The notes beneath the pieces are model-generated. The model saw only the letters and a program-made list of their open reading frames with translations, had not been told where the DNA came from and searched no databases. A program made the translations under genes and the position numbers. A stretch of 64,000 nt of DNA. Origin: Promerops cafer (Eukaryota > Chordata > Aves > Passeriformes > Nectariniidae). Numbering within the stretch: the first letter of the stretch is position 1; each line of letters opens with the position of its first letter. Shown piece by piece: positions 40,220 through 54,715 of the stretch. The stretch lies in the NCBI GenBank assembly GCA_013398275.1, contig VZSE01005944.1:1103153-1167152 (forward strand), given 5' to 3'.

Positions 40220-40658
40220 CTTACTTTAACTCTATCCTGTGTTTTACAACAGAATATTGGAATTTCACTTTCAAATATTGGAATTCTAATCCTTTGCCTC
40301 TTGAAAGCCTGACTCATTGCAATTTCAGTGAAAGAGTTTTTTGTTTTCTGAGACTTTTCCTCACATTATTTGTTTTCAGAACCCTGGGTTACAGGGCCGT
40401 ATTCTTGTCTTTTGTGTTACAACGTTGTCCCTGAAGAAATTTGATTGCATTTTACTTCAGACTCGGTCAAACTCACAACAGCCCATGTTCCAGTCTGAAG
40501 ATCAAGGTACCAATGATCCTCAGAAGATACATTTCCTAGGGCACTGGAGATTACATATCTATCAGAAGTGAAATCAAAGGCATATAAGTGATAATATCTG
40601 GAATCTTTTTCACACCCTGCAAAACACAATGGAACTAATCAACAAAGGGAGACTGGAA

Positions 40659-40670
40659 TTTTTTTTTTTT
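40659..40670 (+). repeat. T12 tract
   Basis: Twelve T residues; no associated element seen. Confidence 0.8.
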
Positions 40671-43600
40671 CATTTGCTTCATCTCAGTGCATAAAAGGAA
40701 TTCCAGTTCTTATGTGTTTTTGCTCAAATTATGGAAAAGCCAATCAACAAATTTCCAGAAATATTATTTTTTAGTTTTAGCAATTAGAGAATCTCTTGTG
40801 TTAATGTACTCCTTACATTACCTGTTTCGTAATTAAGAGAATAGTGTATTTATTGCAGTTTCTAAAATTCCATGAAATAAGCTTCTTTCCAGTTTTGTCT
40901 CAGGAAAACTTATCCAAAGTCTATAAAGATCACCTAATCAGAAAGGGTTTTGAGGACTTTGCTGGCTCTTGGAGTGAAATACCAAAATGAACCCAGGAGC
41001 AGGGGATAAACATGGACTATTATATTAAAAAGCAAAAAGAAGGACAAAACCAACTTAATAGATAAAGAAATTACACTGTAATTTTTGAGTAGATGCTTTG
41101 TAATCTACTCATTAGAAGGAAAGGCAACATCAGTCACAATACCCAGACTCAGGATGCTGAGATATCTTTTTTCAGGACTAATAATTACTAATTACTGGGA
41201 AATCAAATGAAGGGAAAATTAAATATTAGGTGGTTGCCCTGACTTTGAATGACTTCATCCTCCTTCTTGTAGTGAAGCAGAGCTCAGAACAATAGAGAAA
41301 TCACAGAGAACAAATGATGAAATCTCCATTCCAGCACTCTACTGGATATTATACAGAACAAAGGTTCATCAGGAAGGAGCAGTCTCCAGCCTGGAAAGAA
41401 GATGAGCCTGTGAAATTGTGAATATTATGAAGGTTCTCTTGGGGGTCTAAACAGATATCCAGTGACATAAATGCACTTGAAGCAATGAGAGTATTAAGAC
41501 AGTGCATACACCAACAGTACAGTATTATACTCAAAAAAGTATAGTACTCAAACCACAGGGAATTGATTGGTCTTTAAACACAAGAAAATAGGATTTAGAA
41601 GGAAAAGAGTAAAACTACTTTCAGTTAGCCCTTTCCTACTGGAATCAAATCACATATGAATGAGAGCTGATGGTAAACATTATAAATCACAGTTACAAAT
41701 CTCAGAAAAGCAGTAAAGAAAGAGAAAAGATATGGAAAGAAGTCTACAGGTAGCCGAATCAGTGAATATAAACCCCATTTTTTAACAAAACAGTTCTAGC
41801 AATAACTCTGACCTACAAATGAAAGTGGATAATAGAAATAAAAAATAAAAGGAACGTACATTTCTTTGTCAAAGGACAAAATTGAAATATTTTCCAGGAA
41901 ATAAAAGTGATAGAATGTGTATAAAAACTGTACTAAAATGTATCATTTTAACAATGGATCCATTTCTAATTTGAAGGAAAAAAATGCCCCAGCTACAAAT
42001 AATTTCAAATTGGATGGGAAAACCCTCCAAATATATGCTGTAATTTCTAAGGGAATCAGTTATTGAAGTCCAGTTTGTATTTACACAAAATCTGAGAACA
42101 GATGATTGATTTGTCTTCCTCTGTCCTTTTAAAATTAATTAGCCTAATAGGAACATTTGTAATACTTTGTAGAAGAGCCAGAAGTCCAAAGTGACTTTCA
42201 CTCCATGTGAAAGAAATCTTAGGCTGTCATGTTCAAGTACTTGATTGGTTGGCAACATGTGCCAGTGATCACTTTTAGGCAATCTTAGATCAAACTCTTG
42301 GTAGGATTTTTTAGGACTCTCTTGGTTACAAAGAATTCCAAATGTCCAAAATGTACCGACTGTTTGTGGCAAAAACCCAAATGAGCCTTTTCTCCTTCTT
42401 GTTCAGAAGCCATGAGTCCACCTTTCTGATCTTCTCTGACACAAATAAAGTGACTTGCAGGAAACAACACAGTGCTACACCTGCAACCCAAAACTACTAA
42501 TGAGTGACAACACCCCCAGGAGAACAATGCTGGAGCAAAGAGCAGAGGCAGGGGATTTACCACATTTCAGTAATGTGATGATTGAAACATCACTTCAGCA
42601 GAACAGCAAAAGGAAATTCACTTCTCAAAAGAACTGACATGCGTAGAAAGCCAAGACAGTACAAATACTGTGAAATAAATGTACTCTCCAATACTAGAAC
42701 AAAGAAGACACTGCTCTTCTTTGCCATGTTATTACCCTCCCACCCTGCCAGTGATATGTTGAAGTGCTAAACAGCAAACCAGTGCTCAGGTACCAGAAGC
42801 TGTCCAATTAGATAGCAGCTGTCTGTTCATTCATGGTCTATGAATGGGAAAAGGGAAGGGGTCCACTGAGGATATGAAATCCCAGCACTTCCCTAAAATA
42901 GCTCCTAGTCTGCAGAGGTGAAATGAAATATTAGGTGATCAGTAAAACATGTAAATTATTAATTTTGGATTGAATTGACATTCACACTGTCCAGTAGGTA
43001 AAATTTTCTCCCATTTTATCAGAACAATTCCTACTGAATTTGGGTGGTAAATGTTTGGATTTTTGCTTCCCAGTTAAATTCTTGCTTCTATTGAAGACAG
43101 AATCAGCTATGATCTATACAAATGGATACATGTATTATATTGTTCCATGCACTTTCCTTTTAAATGTTTGATTTTACTCACCCCATTAAACATTTAATTT
43201 TTTTTTTAAAGGAAGCTATCAAGAAATATTTACAAACAGCCACTTGTAACTGCACAGCAAATGTCTCCAACTAAGCGTCTGAACTATTTGTGAATGGGAT
43301 TTGCTTCTCGGTTTTTGGCTGTTCATACTCCTGTCCTGTCTTACTTTTTAACTTCTATATTAGAACCAGTATTTGCAAGAATGAAAGAAACAGTTACATG
43401 GCAACATCCATGGGAAGCTTTTTACACACATAAGAAATTAATCGGATGAAAAAATATTAAGACTAATATTAAACATTTGCTCTTTCATGAATTAATTATT
43501 GGTGCAAGATCTGCCAGCTGAAGAGGACTACTGATTTCCAGTTTTTAAAAGTGGATGACAACATTTCATGTATGTACTGAAATCAACTTAACTTTACTGC

Positions 43601-46600
43601 TTTCACAGCCCTGTGAAGGATTTTAATTTTAAAATTATTTTAAAGAAAAATAATTCTCCACTATAATAAAAAGATTTATGGGATATGCAAAATCATTAGG
43701 CTTTCATTTTCTATAATACTTACTAAATTTACCATTATTAGCAGTGCAGAGCTCTCTAAGCTCCCTGAAAAATTGCCAGCAGGAGTCCAAAGCCAGATAG
43801 AGAAGAAAGTTTGAACTTTGTACTTTTGTACATTTACAAAAGCAGACTCTAGCACCAAAAGAATTGACCAATCACTTTAGGTAGAAATTGTGTGGCTACT
43901 CTTGTCTATTTTCTTATTTCTCAGTTGTCACGTTTCCAGGGTCAGAGTTTTCATGAACTCTTAGTAGTAGGGTGTACGGACATGGTGCAAAGGACACCTC
44001 TGCAAAGTGCTGCAAGATTTTACAGCTGCTCAAGCAATTTTCCTTTTGGTTAGATGGATAGATATCCCCCTTCTATAAACACTACTCTGAGACTCCGCCT
44101 GCAAACCAGCTCATGATCTGTAACTCTTACGCTATATGGACTCAAAACCCAAACATTTAAAACTTTCAGAAACTCTTCTGACTCTCCATCCCCAAAATCT
44201 GTTTTTAGTGAGAGGCTATATTGTGAGGCTTATAGCATATAATACTGGAGGGAGCATGAAGATGAGCTTGGGATGGCAAAAAACAAGGGTGAGACACTTG
44301 TGTCTTAGTGTGAAGTGCGAGTCTGTTAGCTACTGATAGAAGTTCAGATGAGAAAGGTGTTATCAAAGTTGCTGATAATAATTTTACTGTGTCAGATCCT
44401 GGGAGAGACTCAACATCCGCTAGTCATCCCCAAGGATGAGAGAAAATGTTTCTCTGTGTATAATCAAAGGTGTAATTTGCAAAATTCACTGAAAGTCTTA
44501 GAAGATGCGGTAACAGCAAAAAGTATTACAGCAGCAGCTCACATTCTTGCTTCAAAACAGGATTCTACCACATTCATGTTCCAGTTATTCATACATCTCT
44601 GCACTTTCTTTGTGTTATATGCACTATGTTGTTATTTACACTTTATTTGACAAAGCAGGAAGATTTCTTCAACTATAGAAGGTGTTCTGGGATTTTTTAA
44701 AAAAATTATTTTGGAAACTGGTTGTAGGAGTTCTGAGAATAATTTACAGCTCCTTGTTTTGTTATCTTTTGCTTTAGTCAAAAGCTGAAAGCATTACTAC
44801 ATTACACGGACTCTCCAGAAAGTCTGAGCTTAACTGCCACTTGATTTTACTTATTTTTGTTTTATCCAGCTTTGCAAATGTTTGCCTGCTACTAAACAAA
44901 GTGATAATGCCACAACAGGCCACCAGGATCCAATGCAAGTCACCTCAGCCTCAAAATAAAATGCTTATCATGAGAAAGGGACATGCCATAAGCTAAAGAG
45001 GGATGCATACAATGCTATTTTCAAGATGTAGCGTTTGGCACAGGGCAGCACACAAACTCCCATGAAAGAGGTTACAGGCACAACCCTACAACAGCAATCA
45101 CAGCACAATACTGAGGTTGTGTGTGGGTTTTAGTAGCTCAGGTGCAGTTTGTGAATCCATGCAGTTATGTTCTACCCCAGCTTTAGAGAGAAAACAAGTG
45201 AACATTCTTTGGGGAGAAATGTGGCAATGGTGTATGCATGTAAACATCTTGGATAGAGTGAGCACTTAATTATGAGCTTGTCCTTTTGAACAAGTTACAA
45301 CACAATATTCCTTCCCAGTACGTTTTTTCTTAATTTTTTTTTCGTAAATTCTCATATAGGCAAGGGAAAATATATTTTCAGTGAGGTATGCCTTCTCTTC
45401 AGCTTCACACATTTTTAAGCAACTGTGATGCCATAATAAGGCACTAACACAGCAGCATGCTCTGCATACCAATGGCTGCATTTCTTATGCAGCCTCACTT
45501 CTGCCCAGTGGAACTTTCTTCAAAAAAAGCAATGCAAATTATTGCATTTGCTGCCGGGTTATATAACAGAACTTCACAGAAACGAATAAGGAAAACAATA
45601 ACATCTTTTCCTCAGCCTTTGCAAAACTGTCAGCATGCCACCTGTATTTTAGAAGAGGATACAGGACTGAGGACAGAAGATCTTTATTCTTATATACTCC
45701 TTAGCTGAATGTGCCTTCTCATCTTGTATTTACACAGAGGAGACTATTCTTAGATCAGGAAAGGAGTAAATCCTTGTTTTCCCTGGCAGAGTAGGAACAG
45801 CTGACTTGCTGCTTTGGTACACTTATCCTAATAACTGGTCTGGACAACAGCACAACTTCTCCCTCACTTTGGACAGATTTAGAAACTAACACAAGGCAGA
45901 CCTGCTGATGGCTCTATGAAGCACTTCATCTGTCAAGATGGAGCTCAAGTTCAGCTCCCCAGGGTCATGTCCCCTAAACCCAGTTAAGCTCAGCTGTGAA
46001 GTAGTGTCATTGAATCAATGCAACTGACCAGACACACCTAAGGCAAAGCTGATGCTCCTCTGCTGGATGCCTCACACATGCCAGCACAGGGCCTGGCATG
46101 AATGTCTCTTCTTTACAGACTTCTAATGGAAAACAAATCTAACCTTTCTTTTATCATTTAGAAAGAAACTTATTCCTGTCAAAGGAATAAGGGAAGTTAC
46201 GGGAGCTGGAGGGTTCTTTGCATAAGACAGGTGGGGTGGAGGTTATGATCTCCCCAAGATTCAAACTCCTTCTTCAGTTCAAGGTCTGGATTTTAAGCAA
46301 TGCAGAAGGCAGCACAGCCTCTACACTAAGAGAATTTGGTTTCATACCTGCATAATGGAATTTTAACAGGCAACATGCTTCTTGCAATGGCATCTCTTTA
46401 TGACCAATGACTGGTACTGCTAAATGTGTCTATGAGGAAAAGATAATAAGGAGCCTCGAGACTCTTCCACGATGTATTTTCCCAGTAGGTAACAATTTAT
46501 ATCTGAAAAAGCCTCTGCATTAAATGTGGCAAAATGATCTTTTAAGTTCAACTAAACCCAGGTTTTTGAATGGCAGCCTCGTTTATTGCAGTAGCAGCCC

Positions 46601-49600
46601 AGTGCCACACTTGAAGGGTTGGAGGTTAAATGGAACAGACTCAGCCCAGCTCAGCTCCAAGGACATTGTATACAAGCAGAAACAACAAAGCCTAATAAGA
46701 CTCTAGGGGATAAATTAGCAATAAGAAGAAAAATCTCCCAATTAAAATTTTCCTAAAGCTTTAGGGCTTAAAGCCATTATGCAGTGGTCAGACCTGGATG
46801 TAAAAACAAAACAAATTCCCCCCAACCCTCTTAGCTGTGATGAGGCTGAGACAGAACAACAGAGGGAGTACACAGAGAGCCAGACAGACCATAGGCAATC
46901 TGTTCTAATAATAGGTATGTGTCTAGACTTAGGGCCAAGTTCTGAGAAACTACTATTGTTAAAATCAGTGAGAACTCTGCTCAGGAAAAAAGAAAAAGCA
47001 AGGTATTTCAGCATTTGGTCATAATATATTAAACACTGCACTCACAGTAAAAATGCACAAAGAGACATCAAATGAATCCTTTTTCACAGAAAAAAACTGG
47101 TTCTGATTGACTTTGTGAGTATGTGCCAAGTGATGCACATCTGGGTCTTGTTTATATCTTAATTTTTGTTTGAAAATTTGCAAGATTTATGCAAGGAGTA
47201 AATAATAAACCTCCGTTTCTGTGGAGGTAGCAGTTATAATCTTGGAGAATTCTGTCAGTCATCTACACATTCTGGGCTAAGAATTTAGAGTTCTGGATTT
47301 CTTGTCTGACTCATTGACAGGAGCAGAAGCACAGAACCTACTTGTGTGAGCACTGGATGCACACCAAAATCTTGTTTAATTGTGGCCATGCTGTACCTAC
47401 TGTGCATAAACAGTAACTGTCCAGTAGCATGTAAAGAAAAGCATCAACTAAGTTTCTGTATTTTATGTATTTCTTATTCTGAACATGCAGTAGATAGAGT
47501 GCCTAAGGGAGACTTGAACAAATGCAAAACTTCTCAATTTCTAGACCTCTCCAATTTTCAGGCTTTTATACAGATCAAGTCTTTTGGGAGAGGGAAGTTA
47601 ACAGCTAAGCCTTACTAGAGTGAGAAATAGGTTGTACAGCGGTATAGAAGTTCAGATAATACCAGGGGAATTTGAGTCTAACCCCATCTGCAGGGTACCA
47701 AAATGAAGCAGCTGAAAATTTCCAGGCATATTAATACAACCCCACCTATTCTTGTGCTTACTTAAAAAAATATCCCATTCTTCACTTTAAATTCCCCTCA
47801 ACCCATATATCTTTCACATCTTATTAATTTCATCTAGTATCTAAGTCAAAGAGTAGTAGTAGCAATTTCAGGTTCTTTGAACTGCACTAGAACACATATT
47901 ACAATTTCTACAAAAGCCTTCTGACAGTTCAAAAACTGTCACTTTTTTCATGAAAATTATTATTGTGAAAGAATAATGCCTTCATTTTTACATTTCTGTA
48001 CGTCTGTACAGACAGCTTGACTTGCTACTGAACTCTCAAGTGGACCTTAACAAGCTTAAAGTCCTGCAGGTCACTGAAAAGTGTGCAGCCAACCTGGAGC
48101 TCTGTCCTTTCAGAAACGTAAGAGCATTGTTCTAGACCAGAATGCTGGAATTTCACCTCATGTCAACTGGATATAAAAATAATCAGGAGCCAGTTCCTAA
48201 CAGAAGCATCTTCTGTTGTTGTGCTTGCCTCAACATCAGTAGTGGAAGCCAAAGTTGCATTAATACAACCACCCCACTACCATCCCACCCCTCACTAAGC
48301 ATTTACGGCTTTCTAAGGTGAGTCAAAGTTCCAACTACTTCAGATTTCCCAGATTTTTCTGATCTTTAGTGCTTCTTTTCAGGCTGCCTGTCCTTCACCT
48401 CACACATATACAATAAACTGTTCTTTTGCATATAGTTTAAAGCAAAAACTAACTATTCAGAGGTTATTTCTCCCAGTTGACAAATAGCTCATTGTTCATT
48501 CTTATTAAGCCAGCATGTAAATCTATGAAAGGTGACCAGGGGAACTGGAAACTTGCTGCCATCATAAATCTGCTCAAGTGCCTGCTAGATGCATGACATA
48601 CTCTCTTGACATCTTTGTGCTCCTAATGATTACCATGAGTGCAATAAAAAAGGCATTAAGAAATAGGGGAGAAGAATGCATTTTATGTTAATTTTGTCAA
48701 AACAATCCTCAGGACTGATTTTATGGTACTGTCAGGAAAGCTGAGGGAGATAAATAGCCTGGAAATCTCTCATGATTATTGATGAGGATAATATTGCTTG
48801 GTTTGGCTTCCTGTAAGTTACTGACAAAATTCTTATTCCATTGCTGTTTTTTATTCAACTCTCTCTTCCCTTTCTGTCAGCCAGCATCTTTGTTTACTTT
48901 CGTTTGTATCAAAACAAAGATCATCAGTATCTGCTGAAAGACTTCAGCTGATAGCTCCAGTCACCATGCCTTGGAGAATGTCATGAACTTTGCCAACAGT
49001 TTATCTACTGCCTGCCTTCATAGCTTTGTGCTTTCCAAGCCTGAGATTGTGCTGCAATGCAGGGATCCATTTCATTATTTCTCTCCTTCTGTAATTTTGG
49101 AAAAGACTATATGATGAACAAAATCTGGGCAACCCCTGAGCTACACACACTTGGCATCAGGATGTACCAATCAAAACAAGACTCTATCTCCCAAGAGCAC
49201 TCACTTCCATGTACTGTTTTGGTGAAAAGTAGGATTTTCTTTATGCAGCAAGACATACAAAGACTTGGAATACTTCAGAGGTCCAGTTGCAGAAGATACA
49301 GGGGTAAAGCTGGCCAGGATACCAGGAGTCCCAGGTGTCCCAACGAGAATTCCCAAGGTAGATACAGCCTTACTGAAGACTGCAGCCTTCTGGTGTCTAT
49401 ATTTTTTTAATTGGTTGTTGAGTTAGGCAGACTAAAGGTATGTTGGGTATGCTGGCACCTGCACAATGTCTCTCTCTTCCCCATATGTATGTCCAAGTTA
49501 AGGTTTCCCTGATTAATAAACATTTCTTTTTCTCAGACGTTCATTGACTGGCTTTGCATAACCAGCTATGAAGCAAAGGCTCACCTTCAGAGAAGATTAG

Positions 49601-52600
49601 AGGTGAGGTTTTTTCTGGAGAGATATTTAAGGCTAGCAGCTTTTGGGGAAAAATAGCACAAAATGTATCAATTATAATTTACACCCAAACAAGACTAACC
49701 CTTCAAAACAAAAACCCTTAATTACAATTCAGAAGTGATGATAGGCAATGCTTGTTCATACTGTGTCAGGATCATAAGTGTCAGTAAATTTGAAGGATTT
49801 ACTGAAAGAGTAAAGAGATAAAATTGGTTCATATTGTGACTTAGCAGGTCTTAAAATATACAGGAAAGATTAGATGTATGGGACTTAGTTGCATCCCACT
49901 AAAATAAATCTTTAGATATTAAGGCAAATCAGTCATAAAACCCATTATATAGAATACATTTTAACGTTCTTTCTTATTTTTTAATTCTTCTAAATCTGAA
50001 ATAGATATTTATAAATTATGGTTTAACACCTTGACCAAATGATCCAGATTCCATTATTTTTTGGCAATGAATTACTATGAAAGTAGAAAGATTGCATATT
50101 TCCAGATTTTCATTCTAAACAGTGCTAGACTTTAGAGCCAAGAGGGCCATTCAGCTATTCTTTAAACATTACATTAATAATAAACTATATACTTTTTGAA
50201 AAGCAGTGATGGTAGTATGGTGCTCCATTGTGGCTGCCACTAAAGCCTCAAATATTGGAAAAAACATGCCACAGATAAATAAATCCCTGTAAAATAGAAG
50301 ATCATGAGCTTCTCGTGTCTTGGTTTTTTTTTGGTTTTAGTTCTTATGTTATCTCTAAACCACACCCATTCCTATGCGGGTTTGAAAAACTTCTTGATGA
50401 GAATATCCAGACTATTTGAATTCTGCAAACATACATGTGGCTCTGCTGTGACAGACATACAAAGCCATGCATATAAAAAGCTGTTGACACCACAAAAACG
50501 ATGAAGGCACTAAAAATGACAAATTACTGCTGAATGCTTCTATTTTGATCAACAGTAATTTATAAAGGCAGTGGAAGCTGCGATAAGTAGAAAAAAAGAA
50601 AAGCAAGTATGAAAATAAATTCTTATCTCTTATGTGCTAGCTCAAATTTAGCATCTTTAAGAGCTCACTTGAAGGCAAATTTAGACCCTGGTAAGGCAGT
50701 TAAAAAGTCATTAGCAAGATGTTGCAGAAGAACCACTTTAAATGCCAAAGAAAACATAAATATTGGAAGAAAATAGATCAAAAAATAAAGTGATGGAAGT
50801 AATTGCACCCAGTATCTTTGGCATACAGAGACTTTCATGTTTAGCATACAGCCTGCACACAAATCCAAGGGACTGAGTAAATCCTGACCCTACTCAGATG
50901 AAAGTAAATGATTCTGCTGTATGAATTGGAGGAATAATGCTCTAGAGCAAACGGGTGGAAATTGCCTGTGAGAGGATAGGCTGCACCTGATACTGTCAAT
51001 TTGTTTATACCTCAGCTTCCAAATACAAGCCACCTGAAGCTTGCACTGAGCTGACAGAAAGGTATGCTTCACAGAAGTGGCACCAGAATACAAATAAATT
51101 GGATACCGCTTAGAGACCTGAAAGCCACTGAAAAGCAGTGAGATGAAAGGCAAATGCCACTGCAACAGCAATGTTTTCTCCAGAGCACAGAAAATGTAAA
51201 AAAGAGAAGTACTAATAGTATAAAGAGGAAAGAATTCTGTGTTTCAATGATGAGGTGCCATACATTTTCATGGAATTAAAGCAAATTCAAGACAAGCTAC
51301 TTTAAAAAAAGCGCTGCAATTCAAAAATCCCTCTCTGTTGTTTTCTTGATATAATGTGCAATATGGAAACATAAGAGGAGCCAGCTGTGGATTGTGATGT
51401 AGGCAGCTTTGTCTTCACCTATGATTTCCATTTTGCCGTAAAGTACTGAGATTAATATTTGTGTTGGAACTACATTGTAAAATATTTCATTTTGCATAAT
51501 TGTACTTTGTCTAATGTTTCCATATGTCTCTTTTAATGAAATATTATTCCATGATACACTGCTATGTTAAAATGTCTCATGACATTAACAAGTTTCGAAT
51601 GCTGGCATTTCCCACATAATACTCAGCCTGCTGAACACTTTGACATAAATGCACACTTTTTAACCAATCAGGCATGACTTGTTCATTTTTCATAATATTA
51701 TGGCATATTACATCTCAAAATAAAAGCTTAGACACTTGCTTTTCAGACACATGAATTTCCAATTGCTATCAGAAATAATATAGCTGCTATACCAGAATGA
51801 ATAAAATTTAGATGATTTTGGGCAGATTATTGAATTACTTTTTGCAAAACACATGAAAGCAGGTGACAGTCTCATGTTCCTTTTAAAATAATTTTAACTG
51901 GTTTTATTTTTCTTTTTTTTTTCCCTTCAAAACACTTATGTGCTTCATCTGCTGCATCAGGACTGTTAATATCAAACTGTCCTTTCTCACTGCAGCACAA
52001 CAAGACAACTACAGGGAGAATTACATTTGTGAATATGCAAGAAGTCAAACAATGTAGTGGTTGGGAGCAGACAGAAAACAAAGAATGTTCATACAAAAAA
52101 TATATCAGGGATTGTGTTGCAGGTTAATGGAGCCTGCTGATTGCTCTGTGTGTGCAGATCTGTACAGGTGGAAAGGGAATAATGATGAGATAAAGTGCCT
52201 GGTTACACAGCAAGCATGTTTGGAATGATGACAGATAATTGCTGGAATGTAAATATAATGGAAACCATAAAGTAAAAAAATTACTATTATTAGTTTTCAT
52301 CTTACTTCTCCTAATTGCAACAGTAACTTTAAACAGATAAAGAGAACATAAAATTCAGGCAGTAAATGAACGAAAAGTAGTTCAGAAAACCAAAACCTCT
52401 TATAGTATATAAATTACAAGTTACTTCCTCTCAGTCTGTATTAATAAAAATTTTAATACAAAGCACAAATACTACAAGACTATCATGTGCTAGAGGGAAA
52501 AAGAAGCAGCATCAGCTACCCTGCTGACACCTTCAGTTCCTGCAGCAGAAGGGAAATAACAGAATTTACTAAATGAACATTTCCAAAACACCTCTTCCTT

Positions 52601-54366
52601 GCTTTGGAGAAAGTCATATTCCCTTCTCCAGGTCTGGCAACAGTTTAATGCTGAGCATATGAGCACCCAAGATGTGGGCACATTCAGAGATACCTTAATA
52701 CCACAAGATGAGCTGCAAATGCCACCAACATTTCGGTAGCAGTTGTGGCTGATCTCCCAAACAGTCTGTGTCCAGATAGCTATAAATTATTTCAGTAAAG
52801 TAACACACTTGATTAAACCCTGACCCACACCAACAGTGTGTGCATGCATATGCATTCATTACAGACACTAAAATATAGCCATTCCCCTGCCTCTCTCTCT
52901 TTTGACATAAAGCATTCATACAAGCTGCTGACCTCTGACTCCAGTTTGTCACTGCTTTGACCAGCCTCTATCTGAAAGTTATTCTGGACAAAACCTCTGG
53001 ACCAGACACCAAGTTTATGAAGAGTTTAATTTTAAAAAACCTTAGAATTAATTGAAATTCTGTGAAGACAACAGTCTGCTGTATTTTCTGTTATGTGCTA
53101 TTGGTAGATACAGACCTAAAAAACTGTTTTAAAAGTATTTATTATGCTACTGAAGTGAAAGGCTGTCTCTGGAACTGCTTTATGGGCCTACAAAGCTGCA
53201 TTATTCTACGTAGCTGGTGTCAGTAGAACCCCAGAACTGCACAGAGACCCATATGTGCAGATAAAGGCTGTGCTGGGTTAGGGCTGACTGCATTTGCAAA
53301 TCCTCTCTGCTTTGCTGGAACAGATTTTATAATTACAAAACTGCAAATGAAAATGGTGGTGCTGGAGGGAATTGTTTCTTATATTGTAGGTCTCCATAAA
53401 TATTACGAGGCTGAGGTACTGCCAGCAGAGACAGATGAGTCATCTAAAATTCCCAGTAAATATGTTTGAACTTTTAAGTGGTTTTACTCCAACCATGCTT
53501 TCACCCCTTTGAATTTACTTCTGTGAACATTTGGAGCAATGAAATTTTGCTGGCACAAGTTTAAAAGCATATGCATGACTTTCATGGTAGGTCCTCCTGG
53601 TGGACCAGAGAATATTTGGGATTGAAAGTGCTCACAAAAATAACTACACCTTCTGATACCAGAACTGCTGTCCCATTATGCTGGTCAGAATAAAAAGGAG
53701 CTATGTCAAATAATTGTTTTCTCATTGCTGACAGGTGCAATTCTGCTGTTTCTGCTTCTTCCTTTGCCTTTATCTCCAACTAGTAATGAGAGCAGCCAAG
53801 GCTTCAAGGCTCCCTCCTGCATGCTCATTGCCTAAAACTCCATTAAAATGAAAAGAGGAAACGAAAGACACACTTGACATTGATGCTGCATGGCCCAATC
53901 CCATCAACATGTCCTTGGATGTTTACCTCTTTGGGTATATTCTTGTTCATAAAAGGAAACTGAGCTAAACAGATTCTCTCTGTCAACTCAATGTTAATGG
54001 TCCATTTTATTTGCTTTCCTTGTGAGTGGGAGCAGAGAGAGCATTAATATGAAGACAAAACCCTGAAATGAAAACATTTTCACATTCTCATTGAGGTGTA
54101 TAATATGAAAGAAGTATGAAATATTTGAGTATTATAGGTATAGAGCAGTACCAGCTGAGCACAGTATTGGGCTGTAAACATAAGGACACTTCAGCTGTTT
54201 TCCACTTTGAACCTGCCTTGCCACCAAACCACCAGTGAGAAATACGTAATTCAATCTATTGTCCAACAAGAAAAAACCCCAACATGGACCATTCAAGGAA
54301 TGGCTGCCTTGAGGAGCTGTGAAAGTCCTATTAGGCATAGATGTAATTTCAGATTTGATGAGCAAC

Positions 54367-54715
54367 TGATGCCTTGAGAGGCCAACTAGAAGAGAGGCTA
54401 GACAGTGTTAAAGCAATGGAGTAGGTATTCATTAAAAAGGCCTTCAAAGGATACACCTTGGACAGTACAAGAGCCTGGATGTGGCTACACCCAAGATGGA
54501 CACCAGCTCACGAGTTTTCACACTTTTATAAGTGTTGGTTCATTTACGTATTGGGGTTAATTGTCCAATTACAGCTTCAGGTTATGAAGTCCCATCCTCC
54601 CAGTTTGCTCTCCTCAATTTGCTGTTGGTTACACTTTTTGGGCCTCAAGCTGCAATGGTGTCCTTGGTTCTCAGGCTGGAAAAGGATTGTTTTGTCTGAC
54701 TAAACTGTGAGGAGA
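54367..54715 (-). mobile_element. Solo LTR of a songbird endogenous retrovirus
   Basis: This is a long terminal repeat in minus orientation with no internal retroviral genes beside it. On the plus strand it runs from a TG-starting edge (tgatgccttgagagg) through aaaggccttcaaaggataca, ggacagtacaagagcctgga, cacccaagatgg, tattggggttaattgtcc and ggctggaaaaggattgtttt. I recognise this series from passerine LTRs, possibly the TguLTR5 group. Read on the minus strand, the order is U3, then a TATA-like TATAAAAG at plus positions 54530-54523. About 90 bases on is a mutated poly(A) signal (TTAATGAA, plus 54436-54428), then U5 ending in CA. That spacing fits the promoter and polyadenylation layout of an LTR. 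The U3 end is not sharply defined and I found no clear target-site duplication. It is probably a solo LTR left by recombination, or a truncated copy. It could act as a weak promoter on the minus strand, which is inference. Confidence 0.75.
54523..54530 (-). promoter_or_regulatory. TATA-like box of the LTR
   Basis: TATAAAAG on the minus strand inside the LTR. It lies about 90 bases upstream, in LTR sense, of the degenerate poly(A) signal, as expected for the U3/R core promoter. Activity is unknown. Confidence 0.45.

Larger units (their letters stand above)
39716..54366. other. Non-coding AT-rich sequence
   Basis: This is about 14.6 kb with no supportable exon. Two small ATG-started frames with hydrophobic, signal-peptide-like starts (44348-44650 and 50304-50504) are discussed as rejected candidates. 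A 12-bp duplication lies at 40.2 kb. The stretch about 51.48-51.73 kb is AT-rich and could be a conserved non-coding element, but that cannot be judged from one genome. Confidence 0.6.

Noticed and set aside
44348..44650. 100-codon ATG-started frame with a signal-peptide-like start and hydrophobic tail
   Set aside because: Hydrophobic ends are common in T-rich chance frames. There is no family resemblance, no promoter-like setting, and the length is ordinary for this window.
50304..50504. 66-codon ATG-started frame with a signal-peptide-like start and two cysteines
   Set aside because: The cysteine spacing fits no defensin or chemokine pattern I know, and the length is well within chance.
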